NCBI GenBank assembly: GCA_002633005.1
Contig: NMRA01000811.1
Location: forward strand, 1-64,000
DNA length: 64,000 nt
DNA from: Phoronis australis
Lineage: Eukaryota; Phoronida; Phoronidae
Direction: 5' to 3'
Shown: piece after piece, positions 1-12,994 of the stretch
How positions within the stretch are numbered: position 1 is the stretch's first letter
How the letters are laid out: each line of letters opens with the position of its first letter
Position numbers and translations under genes: made by a program
The notes under the pieces: generated by a model
Database searches by the model: none
What the model was told of the DNA's origin: nothing
What the model saw: the letters and a program-made list of their open reading frames with translations, nothing else

Positions 1-573
1 CAGCACTCTACCCTGATGATGAGAAGGAAGGTATTATTGGCAATGTAAGTAGTTACATGGCTTATTGAATGTAGGGAACTGGTGTAAACGGAATGTATGT
101 TGACGTCTGGCATGGTGCCCATGGTGCCGACACTCTACCCAAATGCATGTCGTTGATATGCACATGTAAATTATATGAACTGCCTAGTTTGTTGTATTTT
201 GTATCCTACAGTAGACCCATTCAAGAACAATGATGACTTTGTGCTCTCAGTACATCAGACACTGTATTATTTTTATGTTATGAATGCTTTTTAAATAAAA
301 CCAGATTAAAATTGTTAATAATTCAGCCACAAAGTTTAAACAACCCATGTTAAGTGGACATTGTATATTAATAAGTTTCCAATAATGACTTTATGTATGC
401 TACATAATGCTATTGTGTTGGACTGACTGTGCAGTTCTAATCACTGCAGTCTAGTTGTCAAAACCCCTATTTTTGTAGTTTTTGATCTCTTTTATAGTTA
501 TTTGACGCTAATGTTTACTTGACTTTTTCAGATTCGAAACGAAGTGTTCTCACTAAAAATGTCATCCACATAA
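1..573 (+). CDS. 3' end of an unidentified gene (last two exons)
   Basis: Two exons join in phase. Bases 1-44 end at a strong donor (GTAAGT at 45-50). Bases 532-573 follow an acceptor preceded by a pyrimidine tract and end in TAA at 571-573. The joined tail reads ALYPDDEKEGIIGN then IRNEVFSLKMSST and stop. A polyadenylation signal AATAAA lies at 674-679. I do not recognise the protein. The pattern L-P-D-D-E...I-I-G-I-R-N-E-V is vaguely like a stretch of dynein heavy chain AAA4, but the early stop does not fit that family, so no function is assigned. The gene would converge tail-to-tail on the PIP4P gene. The first 12 bases could instead be an exon on the minus strand, since a possible acceptor lies there. 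Confidence 0.35.
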
Positions 574-1216
574 CAGCCACTTTTTCACCGAAAAAGTAAT
601 CGCGATTTACGAAAAATTCTTGTTACCTAAATGGCCTAAATGTGGAAATCATGACATGGCTCGTTTAAAATGTAATAAACCCATCTTCCCATTACAAAAC
701 TTTGATTCAGACCACTTACTGTTATGAAATTGGTCTAAAATTGTTGCTTAGTCAAATTTCAGGTGGTTCTAGGGCTTCGAAAGAAGTGGCAGTTTACCAT
801 TGCTAGACACCTTAACCTACATGTTGGTTCGCCACGGCATGTCATTTTATGTACTAAGCACAGTCTCAAGGAATAACAAACTGTTAGTTCTTTGCAAATC
901 CGGAAGTCGCTTCTCATCTGAGAAAGAAACAAGGCGAGCGGTATCTCAATCAAAAGTTGGACGAAACATGCATTTATAGGTGCTTTAATTTAAACAAATT
1001 GGTCTCAAACGTCTGCTTTCTAGAAATTACTTTCCATTGAAAACAGGCCAAGAGATAATCTGAGCTGGTAAAGATAACATGTTCATATCATAGATTTAAT
1101 AGGTATTAAATAAATAAACCATTAGGGCCTACACTAAAGTAGGGTCTGCAACATGACAATATCGATATGCAGGAAAATGACTACCTCATATTTTATTAAT
1201 TAACTCTCTCAAGCAT

Positions 1217-1339
1217 CATACTGTGATCACAGACCAGTCATACTGTGATCACAGACCAGTCATACTGTGATCACAGACCAGTCATACTGTGATCACAGAC
1301 CAGTCATACTGTGATCACAGACCAGTCATACTGTGATCA
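1217..1339. repeat. 22-bp perfect tandem repeat, about 5.6 copies
   Basis: Identical 22-bp units follow one another and stop at a single N at 1340. Each unit contains the palindrome CTGTGATCACAG. The array lies downstream of the last PIP4P exon that could be found, and the N suggests copies were lost in assembly. Confidence 0.95.
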
Positions 1340-1397
1340 NTAATAACACCCTCTCTATAATAGACAGCCTGTTGTTGACATACCAAAGTACACTTAC

Positions 1398-4300
1398 CAA
1401 TCCATACCACATATATGCCCCCACTATTCTCAGCCAGTTCCCAAGTGCCGACCTGAAAAAGTGGACAACATGGATGGTTTAATAACATACCGGAAGTTCT
1501 GAAAGTTCATGCGATTCATAGCACCGCACTTGATAAATCTTGCTCACTTTTGCTCTTAGAAACTGCATTTAAATTTAACCAACAGTAGATTTTTTTCATT
1601 ACTGGGACTTTCCGTAAATAAGCCCATGGGCGTGTATACGGAAAATGAGAATTTTCAGGACCTGGTGTTTTAGTAACACCAAATAAACGCCCGGGTATCT
1701 ATTCGAAAAAGGAGGCGTGTAAGTCCTAGTTTTGCTGACTTTTGACATTTTTTACTTAAAACTGTGTTTTCAAGTATTATGTTTAATATTTTTAAATATT
1801 TAAAAATGCATATTTTGCCAACATATTGTTTGTTTTTGTAAATGATAAAGACTCCAAAAAACTGAATTTGTGACAAAAACTGGATACTGAGTGGCCTTTT
1901 AAGAAGAAATTTTCCAAATAAATCCCCACTATCTGGACACTTGACACCAGAAGTTGTAACAACAACTAAACGCCCATGGACATTTATTTGGCATAATTTC
2001 CCGAATAAATGCCCATGGGCGTTTCATCGGGTGGACTTATCTACGGAAATTTTTTCGTCCCAAACTGGAGAAGTTTACCGTAATAAATCAAAATTTTATA
2101 TTCTACTCATGAGCCATTGTTTATAACAACACACTGTACTTTGAAATGAAACAATCACAGCTCATATATTGAACTGTATTGAATTTGGAAGTCACTTACA
2201 GTGACGCCGATTCCAGCCAACAGGAGGACGATTCCAACAGTCATGAATATACATGCCCTGGTGTGAGCATAGTTCTTCCCAACAGAGGACCTAAAGGTAA
2301 AGCAGTCATAATAAATGAGCTAATTGGGGATACGCATGCACTGAGAACACAGCTCTTTCCAACAAATGATCTAAACAGTCAAACAGTCAATTACCAATTG
2401 GTCATACCATCGATAACTAAGTGGTCATACCATAATATATTGCGTGTTTGACGAATGTCAACATAACTCTTTTCCACTAATTACCTCAACTTTTAATGAT
2501 CGGTTGGAGAAATGGCTCTGCTCATAAATATTACACAACTAAGACAATAGATATTTTCTGATATAGCGGCAACATGGTATACACCGTGCCACTAGATGGC
2601 GAAAGCGTAGTTGGTGGACAGCACTCTTGTATCGATTTAAGGTTATGTAGGACCCTCAAAAAATAGGATTCATGATTTTCAAAATAATTGAAAAAAGGAA
2701 TATATTTGTATCAAATGAAATTTGGTCACATTATTGATACCATTGTTTAGCTACCAATCTACCTTTCTTTTTTGGTAATTGAAGTTTACCAAAAAGACAT
2801 AGTCACATGACCCAATTCATGACAGATTGTTAAAAATAAAACTGTATGGCTTTCCTCTTTCAGAACATATATACTAATACTTGCTAAATACAGACATGTC
2901 GATAAGGACCAGCGGGCTATTTCCAAACGCGTAATCATAAATTCTTAGGGACCATTATGTCATCAAACTGACACTGTTGTAAAGTAACACATTCAAAAAT
3001 TTCACACATAAATAACCAATCCAAATGTCTGGCCATGAATGACAGAAACTGCATTCCTTCTCAACTCATACCAGCTAGCACACCCGAATCCATGTTGAGT
3101 GAACTGAACAATGAAATGGTGAACTTGAGTCTGACGGAAACAATAAACACCCCCTTACTTACACATTGTGGCAATGGGGGCACCTGGCCAACGCGGTGGT
3201 TGCTTGGTTGAACTGAAAACAGAGAAACAGGGGAAATAATTAAACCATAGAGAAAATAAAGTTTAATGTGTCCAATTATAGAATGCGTAAAATAGACAAT
3301 ACAAGTTACAAAATGAAAAAAATATATATCTTTTAAAGCAGCTAGAAACCTACCATACAAAAAAATCAAAAACATTTCTCTTTGACCACCTTCCATGAAA
3401 ATTGCAACCTACGACGTGCCTAATTATACAAACAAAACAAAACAAAACAAAAAATCTGGAGTTCGTAACAGATAAACATTTTGCCATGTAATAATGTTTG
3501 AGACCAAACAAATAACCAACATGGTAAAGCTCACATAGTCTTGTCAGTCTCAATATGGCGTGGGAAATATGTTGCTAACATTTAAGTCCCGTCGGACGTA
3601 TATTCATTAGGTCACGTGATGTGGCCAACAGATGGCGTGCTGACGGGACTTAATTGTTTGCAAAGCCAACATTGATCCTGGTCTCGAGCAATAACAAACT
3701 GTATTCTAAGTCGAGAAATAACTTCTGGGTTAGAAAAGTTTGAGACCAATTATGGTAAGCAGTTGAGATCACGTTCTAGTTTTAAAGTAGGATTTACAGC
3801 AGCTTTTAGTAAATCTATGTAAACCATTACAAGTAAATAAAGTCCCCTTTCTTGAAATAAACATTCCAAGAAGTTGTATTGATTCAGAAGTACAATTTCA
3901 GCATTGACAATGAACAAGCAAAGGCAAATTACAGGTTGAATGCGAGACTGTATATCCACCAGGTGGCGCTAATGAATGAAGGCTCCTATCTTCAACACCT
4001 GAATAGATTGAGAGCAGAGAGCAGTTCACCAGCACCAGTATGGTCGTGTTCCATTTATTGCACACAAAAATAATCATGCCAAAATTGTCAGCATTACATT
4101 TTTTAAAGGTAGATTACTTTAACTGTTAATGATGGAACTTTTGTTTTATAACATCTACTCACTTAAAGCTATGCTAGTGACAGATTAAAAATTTCTTAAT
4201 CTTTATTTTTGTGGAACATTTTGACATCATAGAATTTCACGTCACTCATATGTGAAGAATTACCGTGGGCAAACAGTCCAATGTGACTAATTATGTACAA

Positions 4301-7300
4301 AATGCAATTCTCAAAGCAAGACTGTTATCACACTCTAGCGCCACCTAGTTGTTCACTAAAGCACTCAAACACAGAAACTTCATTATTTTCATTTTAAGCT
4401 GCATTTTGCCATTTAGCTGGCAAAAGAACAAAAATTGAATTGAGTCTCATACCCTAGTACAATCGGTCTTATAATCTTTAGCGTGGTAGGAATCTATTTC
4501 TGTTACCAACAAGAACATCGAAACCATCAGGAACAAGAACATCGAAACCGTCAAGTGACTCAAGAAAACGCTTCAGTTGGTCAAATGCTTGAGAGTTTAA
4601 TGGGTGTTGGCCAAACCTAAAACTGTGAATTAGAAAATGATGCCTGACTCGAGTAGATAATTGCGGGACCAATTTTATGAAAGTAAATTAATGTCTTAAT
4701 TAATTCTTATTTTTTAGCCAGATAAACAGGGTGGAATGCACTTAACATATACTAACCAGGAATGTCTCCTGACAATGGCCACATGCCACCCGTCTGGTGT
4801 TAGAGGTCCTAACAGTCACAGTCACAGCTGAGGGCCCAAGGTTGATGATACGCTTGCTGTAATTACAACATTCAAACTTCGCTCATCCTAACAAGTTTAT
4901 GTTTTACTGCTTACAAAATGTAGTGTTGGGTGTTTAGTTTAGCTACTTACATGCTTGAAGACATTGACGAATTGACAATAAAAATAGCTACTAGGTGTAA
5001 AATACATCAAATCCGTCCGAAAATGGGAAGGCATCGTCATCTTCAAAACAGAGACCAATTTACCAAATTCCTTGAAACTCCATTACTAGGAGGCACAGCT
5101 GTAGTCCGACAAGCCCTAAATGTGTCGTCATCTACCAAATCTTATTAATACTACGATTCTGCAAAAGCTTCAGGATATACAGCAGCAGAGGTGAGACACC
5201 CACACAGACAGACAACAACATATAGCATGGGCATACAAAATGAAATTTCAGTAACCTGCCATACTTTGCGATAAATAGGACTTGGTGAAAAATTGCCTAA
5301 ACAGGAAAATAATGATATAAAACTCTGCTGCATGTGATACATAAAGAAGTTTCCACTGGTTAACTGCTTATGACACAAACACTAAAACAACATAGCAAAC
5401 AGTGAACATGCACACTCACCAGTTGGGTCTCGGACAAGCTATCTTTTGGGACGTGGCCTTACAGACAAGCAAGCAATTGCATGGACATCTCACATACTTC
5501 TTACCAGGTGGCGCTGCTTTTATGGCCTAAAAGAGGAAAACAAAACTGGAGGGGATGGACACCATAATTCTCGGAAAGTACAGCTATCATAATGCACCGT
5601 CCTACTGTAGTTGGGACAGGCATTTTAGATTCAGTGTAGACTTTTGGGTAAGAGTCAGAGGTCCCGAATTTTAAGAACCACAGTTTTCTCTAATGAATAA
5701 CGGGTGTCAAACTGGTTCTCAAAATGCAGCACCCCTTTGAATGAATATTGCTGACTTTGTTACGGATAGCACAAGACATCATGTACACAAAGGATTGTCA
5801 GATAGCCATCCAAAGCAGCCTATACCAGTAGACGTAGATAAACAAACAGCAGAAAGTATTTCATTTTAGTAGCAAGTATTCAGAGAAGTTCAGCTTGTCA
5901 TAGCCGCAAGTAAACTGATAACGTTTATCCAAAACCAACTCCCAACTTACAAAGCAGAGGATTGCCTTTGTGACACTTTCTGTATTCTGAATTGGATGAC
6001 AAGTAATATCCCACAAATCTATGCTAGACTTTCTATTTCCGTAAATAGGTCAATGGTTCAATTTTGCACACACCTAGTTTGTAGGCGAGTGGTCAGCCTA
6101 GAGGCTCTTGAGCAACGTTAAGGATTCACAACTGCATGACAGCGTTTTCCCGTTCAGTGACTTTACCAGACGTAGGGGGTTCTGAGCGTGTGATAACATC
6201 TAGCTTCTTTGTTAACTGCCAAGCGCACTCTTTTGTCTGTTATGAGAACATGCAGGCCACTTATCTACCAGGCTTATTACAGACCACATGTGAACAGTAT
6301 TCGGAAAAAATAGATTGTCGTAACTTCGGTTGCAGGTGGCCGATTTTGGCGATCAAAAACTAAACATGATCACCATTTGACGAAGATTTCAGAAATGCTA
6401 TTGGTTTATGTTCAAATATGTTATACCTTAACTTTTATTTTTTAACAGCACAGACTAGTCAGGGTAGATACAATCTTATTGGAGATGAGAGTAATTATCG
6501 AACAGAAGAGAGGTAGCCCTCTAACCATAAACGCCAGAAGGGAGTTAATCCGTCATGTAAGATATTGGCTACAGGAGTAAACTTCCCAACTTGTTGTTGG
6601 GCTATAGAATCGAACAAGTTGGGAGCAACGGGAAAACACTGTAATGGTGCCACCAGACATTTTCTAGCACAAATGACCCACCGTGTAGACAACAAGTGAA
6701 CCCCTGGACAAGGTAGAAGAAATTTTGTTAGTTTTCTGCAGCATAGATTACTTAATTGTTTATAGCACAGCTAGTCTCTGCAAAAAGCCATGGGCATAGG
6801 TTTGGCTGTAAGGCATAATTGTTCATTAGTAAACAAGCTGAACTTCAATCACTATGCAGTTGCAGACATTAACTGTAGATTGTTCATATCTTATAGCTGA
6901 ACAAGTGCACACAATGCCTATGCATAAATCAAGACTCAATCGTAGTCAGTTCAATACAGCACTCAAAGATAGATTTAAATACCAATTTGATTTCTGGGCC
7001 GTGAAGTCTTCTATTGTATGCACTTACATCTGGGTCATCGGATGCACTGAATAGCATAACTTACCATAACTTGCCATGCAACGGAAAAATCTCATCAATT
7101 TCGGTCAAATTGCCACAGTTTGCCTTTTTCATTTTTCCGAAGCAACAACTTTGTCGTGAATACCCGCAATTCCTCAAACTATACATTCTAATGGTAGGTA
7201 AGATAAAGTGAACTTGAAAAGGGTTAAGTTGTTTCTTGGTGCTATTTCTCTTTTATATATAAACAAAAAAATAAACTTTTACTTGTCGGCCATATTGGAT

Positions 7301-10300
7301 CATTAAAAAGACACAGTTTCGGCTTACTGACATATATTAAAAACGACGTTCACATCCAGTTCTCGTGACAAATGCTTTAGGTGAGCCTCATAACAACAAT
7401 AGGGGAAGACCACTCCCAAGAGCCATAATATTCAATCTGTGATATAGAGAGTGCGAGTTTTCAGTTGAATACTGCTTTTATCGCTCAAGTTGGACGCCAA
7501 TGATGTATAGCAGGTGGCAGAATGAGGGTTGGTTGAAATCACCAAAATATGGTTTGGTGTCCTTTTAACTGGCAAGGATATTCTTGACCAGGTTTGAGCT
7601 TGTGCCCTTTGGGCGCACCTGATGATAAAAATTATGCCTTTTTTCAAAAAGTTGTGCCCAGTAGACTTGGTGTAATTAAAGTAATAACATAGGAAACAGA
7701 AACCTCCAGGGCAAACGAAATAAGAACAGAGTCCGTGTTAAAGTTGTATTAAAGAGACAACCTGACAAAGACTTTAAACAGACTGTTCAGCTGTGGTGGA
7801 ATTATGAGAACATACTGGCTGCAAGTTGACTAGAATCTTACATATTTGGAAGAGTTTTGCGTGCCTGGAGGGCGTACTGCTGCAATATACTTGTGCCTTT
7901 TTATTTTTTTATGCAAAGGCGCGGTCCAGGAATATCCCTGAATTGGTGACACATATATTTCCTGCTTTAAACAAACCAGAAAGATTCATCCTTGTTCAAT
8001 AGACATCAGCAAATTGGGTGAACACATTCTAAAATACGAGTGACTACCTCAATAGCTGAGGGTAAATATAAAGACCTGCCACTGAATACACTGTGAGTCA
8101 TAAAACTTACATCTCATCTCTATTGGGTCACCGAACATCTTTTATTAATAAGGAAATACATTGATAAATGAAATTGTGGGGTGATGGCTTTGAAGTATCA
8201 CAATTAGAACTGACGAGAATACAATTGAATCAAACGACTTGTGTGCCCCAAAATAGTTCCTTGAGTTGCAGTCAAACAAAACTGACCAAAAACAAGTTTG
8301 ACTAAATTTTTAAAAAGTTCCCAAAAACCCAATTATATGTAAATGATTCCCAGTTGGTATTCTGCTCAGAAAGGTGACATTTTCACAGCCAGTTCCTCGT
8401 GAAATGGTGCCTTTTCCGATAAAATTCCCTACACAAGGGTTCACCTTGAGAGCCCAGCAAATCTAAATAAGGTTCCAATTACCGTCACAAACCACAGAAG
8501 GGTTTTTTCAATATTAAATTTATTTTAAAAACTTTTGTTACGAATAATTTGAAACAACACACAAGAATTTTTCTCATTACGTTGTAATTTTTAATTAGTA
8601 ATGGTGAATTGCATTTCTAATCAAACTTTACATGATGCTTGTCGCGCAAAAACTTGCTCTGAACCAAGCGATGAAATGGTTTTACAAATGCAGTTGGGGC
8701 ACTTGCAATGCAGACCAACGATGCAGAGGATGAAAAAAGGAAAAGCGCCTGGTAAAAGCATGTAGTTGTCTTCATGATGAATATATATAGGTCACGCAAT
8801 AGCATTATCACCATCCTCATCTTACCGTTGCCTCGCCACAGCTGTCACACTTCACCACATGCTGATGAGTCTTGCCCTGTATGTTGACGAGTGCTTGGCA
8901 CACTTTACAGTTGATGGTCGACACGAGGACCATGCCACCTGGGGTATATGGAGGAGGCAGCTCATTCGGACCCACAGGGGGTGCATTGTGGTTGATCTGA
9001 ACGTCGGGACCTGTGAACAGTTGAATGGACTGTGGTAAAATCACTATTTACTAGGTAATATGCTGTATTGCCAGCAACTGAATTGTGGCATTGATAAGAA
9101 ATACGCCACAATGTCAACAATTTTGTCCACAACCTGGATTTGCATACAATGAGACCACTTGACTGTTAATCCAATATGGAGTAAAGCTTATAACTGCCCA
9201 CCAATGTAGAAATCATGAGCTGTCCAACTCAAGTACCTATTGCATAATACAACATACCGGTATTCTTAACATTAATTATGATGCAAGAACAAAATCAAAT
9301 TATAGAACAGTAGAAATCTCTTTACACACACAATTACTTTGCACACTGGTCTCTCAGGTGGGTCCATTGTACTGATCACATGTGATCATTTGTATGTTTT
9401 ATTAATACATAGTTAAATCCGATCACAAGGGATAGAGACCTAGCAGTGCCCCCTAGTGGGACTCACGGCACATAAACGACCTAAAGTAAAGGAAGTGGAC
9501 ACTTATGCCACTACATCACATAAAATTATGCTTCCTGAACTCGTTTTACCAGTTTCCAGAAAAGTTGTCATATTCAATGTTTTTCTTCATACATTTATTA
9601 TCATTGATAAACAAGTACAAAAGCAAATAAACAAGTATATCCATTCATTCATGCGTGAACACCTCAGGAGAGACCATTCTCATATCTCGTGTTCCTAGCA
9701 AAAGCAAAATGTTGAAAACCCCATGTCCAAAAATAACAAGTTTGTATGAAGAACAATATCGAGGATATGAATGCGAGTTTTGAAATAGTCCTCTGAAGTT
9801 GCTTTAAAAAATCCAAGCTACGGTGTGTCAGGGTTTCTGGAACTTTATTACAAAAAGAAAATAAACTGGAACCACGAAACATTTTAGCTAAAAAGCTAAA
9901 TGCCTAAAGTATTCCAACAAAATGACTCGTAATTTCCTGTCTTAACGGTTGGATAGAAGCTGAATTCATCATCAATGTAGTCCTTCCCAAGACCGAGAAT
10001 GACGAGGAATTAACAAGGAAATGGGTAAGGTAGCAACAGTTGGATACAACATGCCAGTATTTGAGAGCCAGTTTGATGCCTGTTATTCAGTGGAGAAAAC
10101 TGGTTCTCAAAATTCGATCACGTTATACCCAACCATTACCAGTCATTCTATAATAAGAATTCTGCTACCATAATTAGTTATTACGAGACATTTTGCTGTT
10201 AACAGAATTAGCTATCACGACACAGAAACAGTATTTTGTCTGATTATTTTTGTCAGGAATTGCATCAGAAGCAATAATCCTGTTCACCAGTCTAAACTGG

Positions 10301-12737
10301 TACCACGTACGCAATGCTGGAGTCCTAAAGGCACAACCTGCAACCTATAGTAAACTACCACAAAAAGAACGCAAGGTGGGCCATCGGACTATGAACCAGG
10401 ATTTGGTAAATTAAATGGTTGACATGATGTCCTAGGTCTTTATTTGAAATTTTACGGGGGAAATCGTTGCAACAGTTGAACAATCTATTTACAGAGTGCA
10501 ATGTTTAGACCTTATCTGACTGGAATATGACCTCTAGATATTTATCATCCCCCATTACTAATCTATTTCCAAAGGGGTAACAAGGATTGGCCTTGGACAC
10601 AAAAATGATATGAAATCGAGAAGCACGGCAGTAATTCACTTCACGTATACCACAACAACACTCCCGAGAAGACAACAAACAACAAGGCTCGCATGAAGGT
10701 TTCTGTATAAAAAGGGATTGGAAGTGTAACAAACCAATCGGCTGTAGTTCATGGTACAAGGATATCCTGAACACATAGAAAAGTCATAATGTATATAGAA
10801 TTTTAAAATTTGTTGGGTGGCCCATTGTTTGCAGCTTTAACAGAACTGATAAAAAACTTCCAACAACCTGCTAGGTGCCAAAGTATTTTAGGCTAAACAT
10901 GTTTGATCCTTAAAGGGTGAATGTGCAGTTTGGCATTCGCGTGTTGCTGATAACATGAACAATCACTGAATACACTAGTCTTCAAAATGGGACAGTTTCT
11001 TGAATGTAGAATGCCCTGAATTCTCCTTTGCCTGGGGTCAATTCTCCAAACTCGAAATCGAAATTTTGTCTGTATTTTCCAGTCTATATAATTGTGATAC
11101 GTATTTGTCATTCCATACTTGAGTACAAGACACATTAATATTTACTTCAGATGAGTCTCTAGTCCACGTTTGAATTTGATCATCCTCAGATTCAAGCTAC
11201 GAAATAGAGTAAAAATTTCGAGTAATAATTCCAGATTTTGAGTTTCGAACTTATAACTTTAATGCTGGGGTGATGAAGCGCACACTAAGATTACGCAGTT
11301 ATCCATGTTGTTGTGAATGTATGACATGTTTCAAAATATTATCTCATAGTACTTATACTAGGCATTATCAGCTTCATGTCATAACATGAAACTTGGTAAA
11401 GCGGGCTGAGGTTTATGCTAAGGTACATTAGTCACATGTGGAACTTTTGCATTCAAATTCAATCGGTGTCTTTTTTATTTGAACGGGAAAGTACGGGTGC
11501 CATAACACCAAAAATCACCCAACAGTATTTACTTCTTTTCTGGTTGTAAAGATTGTGCAACCCGGGGTCCGCGGGTGCGAGCCAAATTTCGGTACAACGA
11601 GATGGGATTTTGACCAGGTCAACAAATGCCAAGTAATTTTCATACTGTCGAGGGCTGTAGACCTGGTACTATTAAATAATATCTTAAATAAAAAATAGGA
11701 AAACAACATTTCACTTATATGCCACCATGTGTTTTAAATTGGTGACATTTTGCAGTAACATAATTGGAGAAACAAAGGGATGTTTTGCTACAAGAGGACA
11801 ACCCAGAAATTAGAACGGTATACCCATCATTGACACTGTGTCCCTCATTGACTCTATGACTGTTCTTGTTGATTAAACAAGTATGTTATGGTCTTACCTG
11901 TAACAACATTCAAGTATCAAGATGCAATCAGCCTGCACTGCGCGTGTTCCATATTGTTTACTGAACAGCATGTGTACAAAAATTTTGCAGGTCCAGACGT
12001 AATTAAAATTTTTGGTCAATGACGAAAGTCTTCTCTTGTCTATCAGTGTCAATGGTGCACAGCCTCACAGACTTCATATGAGCAGCAAACTTGATGGAAA
12101 AGAGTTCTTAGGCTGTTGCATGTCACTATTTCGAAGGTTCACTACTCAGAAGGTTCACTACTCAGAAGGTTGACTACTCCGAATACCACTACTCCGAATA
12201 TCACTACTCCGAAGGTTTGCTACCTTTGAAATTTCGAATGTCCACAATTCCGAAACTAGAACTCCAGCAGTTCATTACTGATACCCTGCTAGTCTACCAA
12301 TGAGTTGGAACTGACATGAATAAAGTATTGTATTTGTGTCTATTTACCGGTAATAACCATTTAAAGAGTGTGCAAAAGTTGAATAGTTCTCAAATCACTG
12401 CCTGCGTGTACACTGTTTTGCAAACGACCCGTTCAGGGCAATTCACGTTCATCTGACGGGATGTCACCTGTTGACGTTGTTCAGCATTGACTTGGACTTG
12501 GTCATTATCCTGTCGGCAAGTCGTCTTGTTACTGTTAGATCAGCAGTCGGTGTTGAAATGTGTCATTTTACAGCGATGCTAACCCAATTTAAAATTGTAG
12601 AGAAAATGTAGGGTGTTTCATAAAAGGTTTATAATTCGGTACGTACCTGAAAAAGCAGTAACAACGTCACTGTATTGAGGTGGTGGGCTTTCATCCGCCC
12701 CGTCGTTCAGCAAAGGCTCCCTCTCAGCAGCCGCCAT
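1398..12737 (-). CDS. PIP4P2: Phosphatidylinositol 4,5-bisphosphate 4-phosphatase, PIP4P1/PIP4P2 (TMEM55) family; last exon not found
   Basis: Exons in transcript order are 12737-12647, 9010-8826, 5526-5420, 4856-4757, 3212-3163, 2290-2200 and 1452-1398; all join in phase and give 226 residues. The family is a late endosomal and lysosomal membrane protein reported to turn PI(4,5)P2 into PI5P. The N-terminus [12 protein letters not shown] has the family's ERSPLL-type start, followed by a PPPY-rich segment and paired CxxC motifs ([50 protein letters not shown]). One transmembrane helix is at the end of exon 6 and the start of a second, GGIYVVWIG, is in exon 7. About 30 C-terminal residues are missing and should lie below 1398, next to the tandem repeat and the single N at 1340. 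The ISSVG-type wording is closer to human PIP4P2 than PIP4P1, but an invertebrate gene may be co-orthologous to both. The start ATG lies in a G+C-rich stretch that looks like a promoter. Confidence 0.92.
1608..2055. mobile_element. Dispersed element with inverted ends around GCCCATGGGCGT
   Basis: The left end near 1609 and the right end, read on the other strand near 2055, share TTTCCGTA.ATAAG and a CCCATGGGCG block. A related, more diverged copy is at about 29908-30281 in the ASPHD intron. No coding capacity is seen. It lies in the PIP4P intron between exons 6 and 7. Confidence 0.5.
3582..3653. mobile_element. 72-bp inverted-repeat element flanked by TTAA
   Basis: TTAAGTCCCGTC at the left end is matched perfectly by GACGGGACTTAA at the right end. 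The core holds GGTCACGTGATGTGG then CCAACAGATGGCG. Related cores occur near 45314 and 51545. TTAA at both ends is the target site used by piggyBac-type elements, so this could be a very small non-autonomous derivative. Confidence 0.55.
5652..5740. mobile_element. Hairpin MITE family, copy 1
   Basis: An imperfect palindrome of about 90-100 bp. The arms carry the family words GAGAACCAGTTTTCTCCA and a distal block like GTGGGCACGTTATA. It lies in a PIP4P intron and is more diverged than the copies near 40 kb and 42 kb. Confidence 0.55.
6150..6370. repeat. Dispersed repeat, second copy at 14640-14850
   Basis: Both copies share, in order, GGGGTTCTGA, CGTG(C)GATAACA, TTCTGTTAACTGCC, a ..CAGGCCA.. 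block and a final GCGATTTTGG or GGCGATCAA run before AAACATGA. They are diverged and non-coding. This copy is in a PIP4P intron. Confidence 0.6.
7410..7600. repeat. Dispersed repeat, second copy at 17765-17945
   Basis: Collinear similarity runs from a CATAATAT(T/C)CAAT block through a CAAGTTGGA/CAAACTGGA block to GGTTGAAATCA then AACATGGTTT-like sequence. The second copy abuts the stop codon of TMEM97. Diverged and non-coding. Confidence 0.6.
9590..9715. repeat. Dispersed repeat, inverted copy at 19600-19705
   Basis: The stretch containing ACCTCAGGAGAGACCATTCT and TATCCATTCATTCATG is found again, on the opposite strand, inside TMEM97 intron 1. No coding capacity. Confidence 0.6.
10038..10136. 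mobile_element. Hairpin MITE family, copy 2
   Basis: Left arm GGATACAACATGCCAGTATT and a right arm that reads GGGTATAACGTGATCGAATT on the other strand are near complements, with AACTGGTTCTC near the centre. It lies in PIP4P intron 1. Confidence 0.7.
12130..12232. repeat. Short imperfect tandem repeat (16-18 bp unit)
   Basis: About six copies of a unit resembling CACTACTC(A/C)GAAGGTT in a row. It lies in PIP4P intron 1, some 400 bp from the first coding exon. Confidence 0.75.
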
Positions 12738-12994
12738 TTTTGTTGTTATTGATCAGTCATGTGACCATCAAAAGTCACGTGCTCATCATGAAGCCATCGG
12801 CCGGAACCAGCGGGTACGTGGCCGTGTGGCTCACAACTGAAACCTTCAGGCCAGGAGGATGACTCCGGCGGCAAGCGAATTTCACACTGGCGGATCTGGG
12901 ATGCCAAAAGGGGATCCCACCACACCTTAAGTTGAAAAAATGCCCGTTAGCCGCGAGTCACTCCCAGTTCCATGCAATCCCGGCGCGGCTCGGC

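Noticed and set aside
1217-1339. Regular 22-bp repeats that could suggest a CRISPR array
   Set aside because: There are no spacers; units are directly adjacent, and the host is an animal genome.
12680-12862. Plus-strand 60-codon frame starting [10 protein letters not shown]
   Set aside because: It is antisense to PIP4P exon 1, whose minus-strand frame and splice phase are clearly right.
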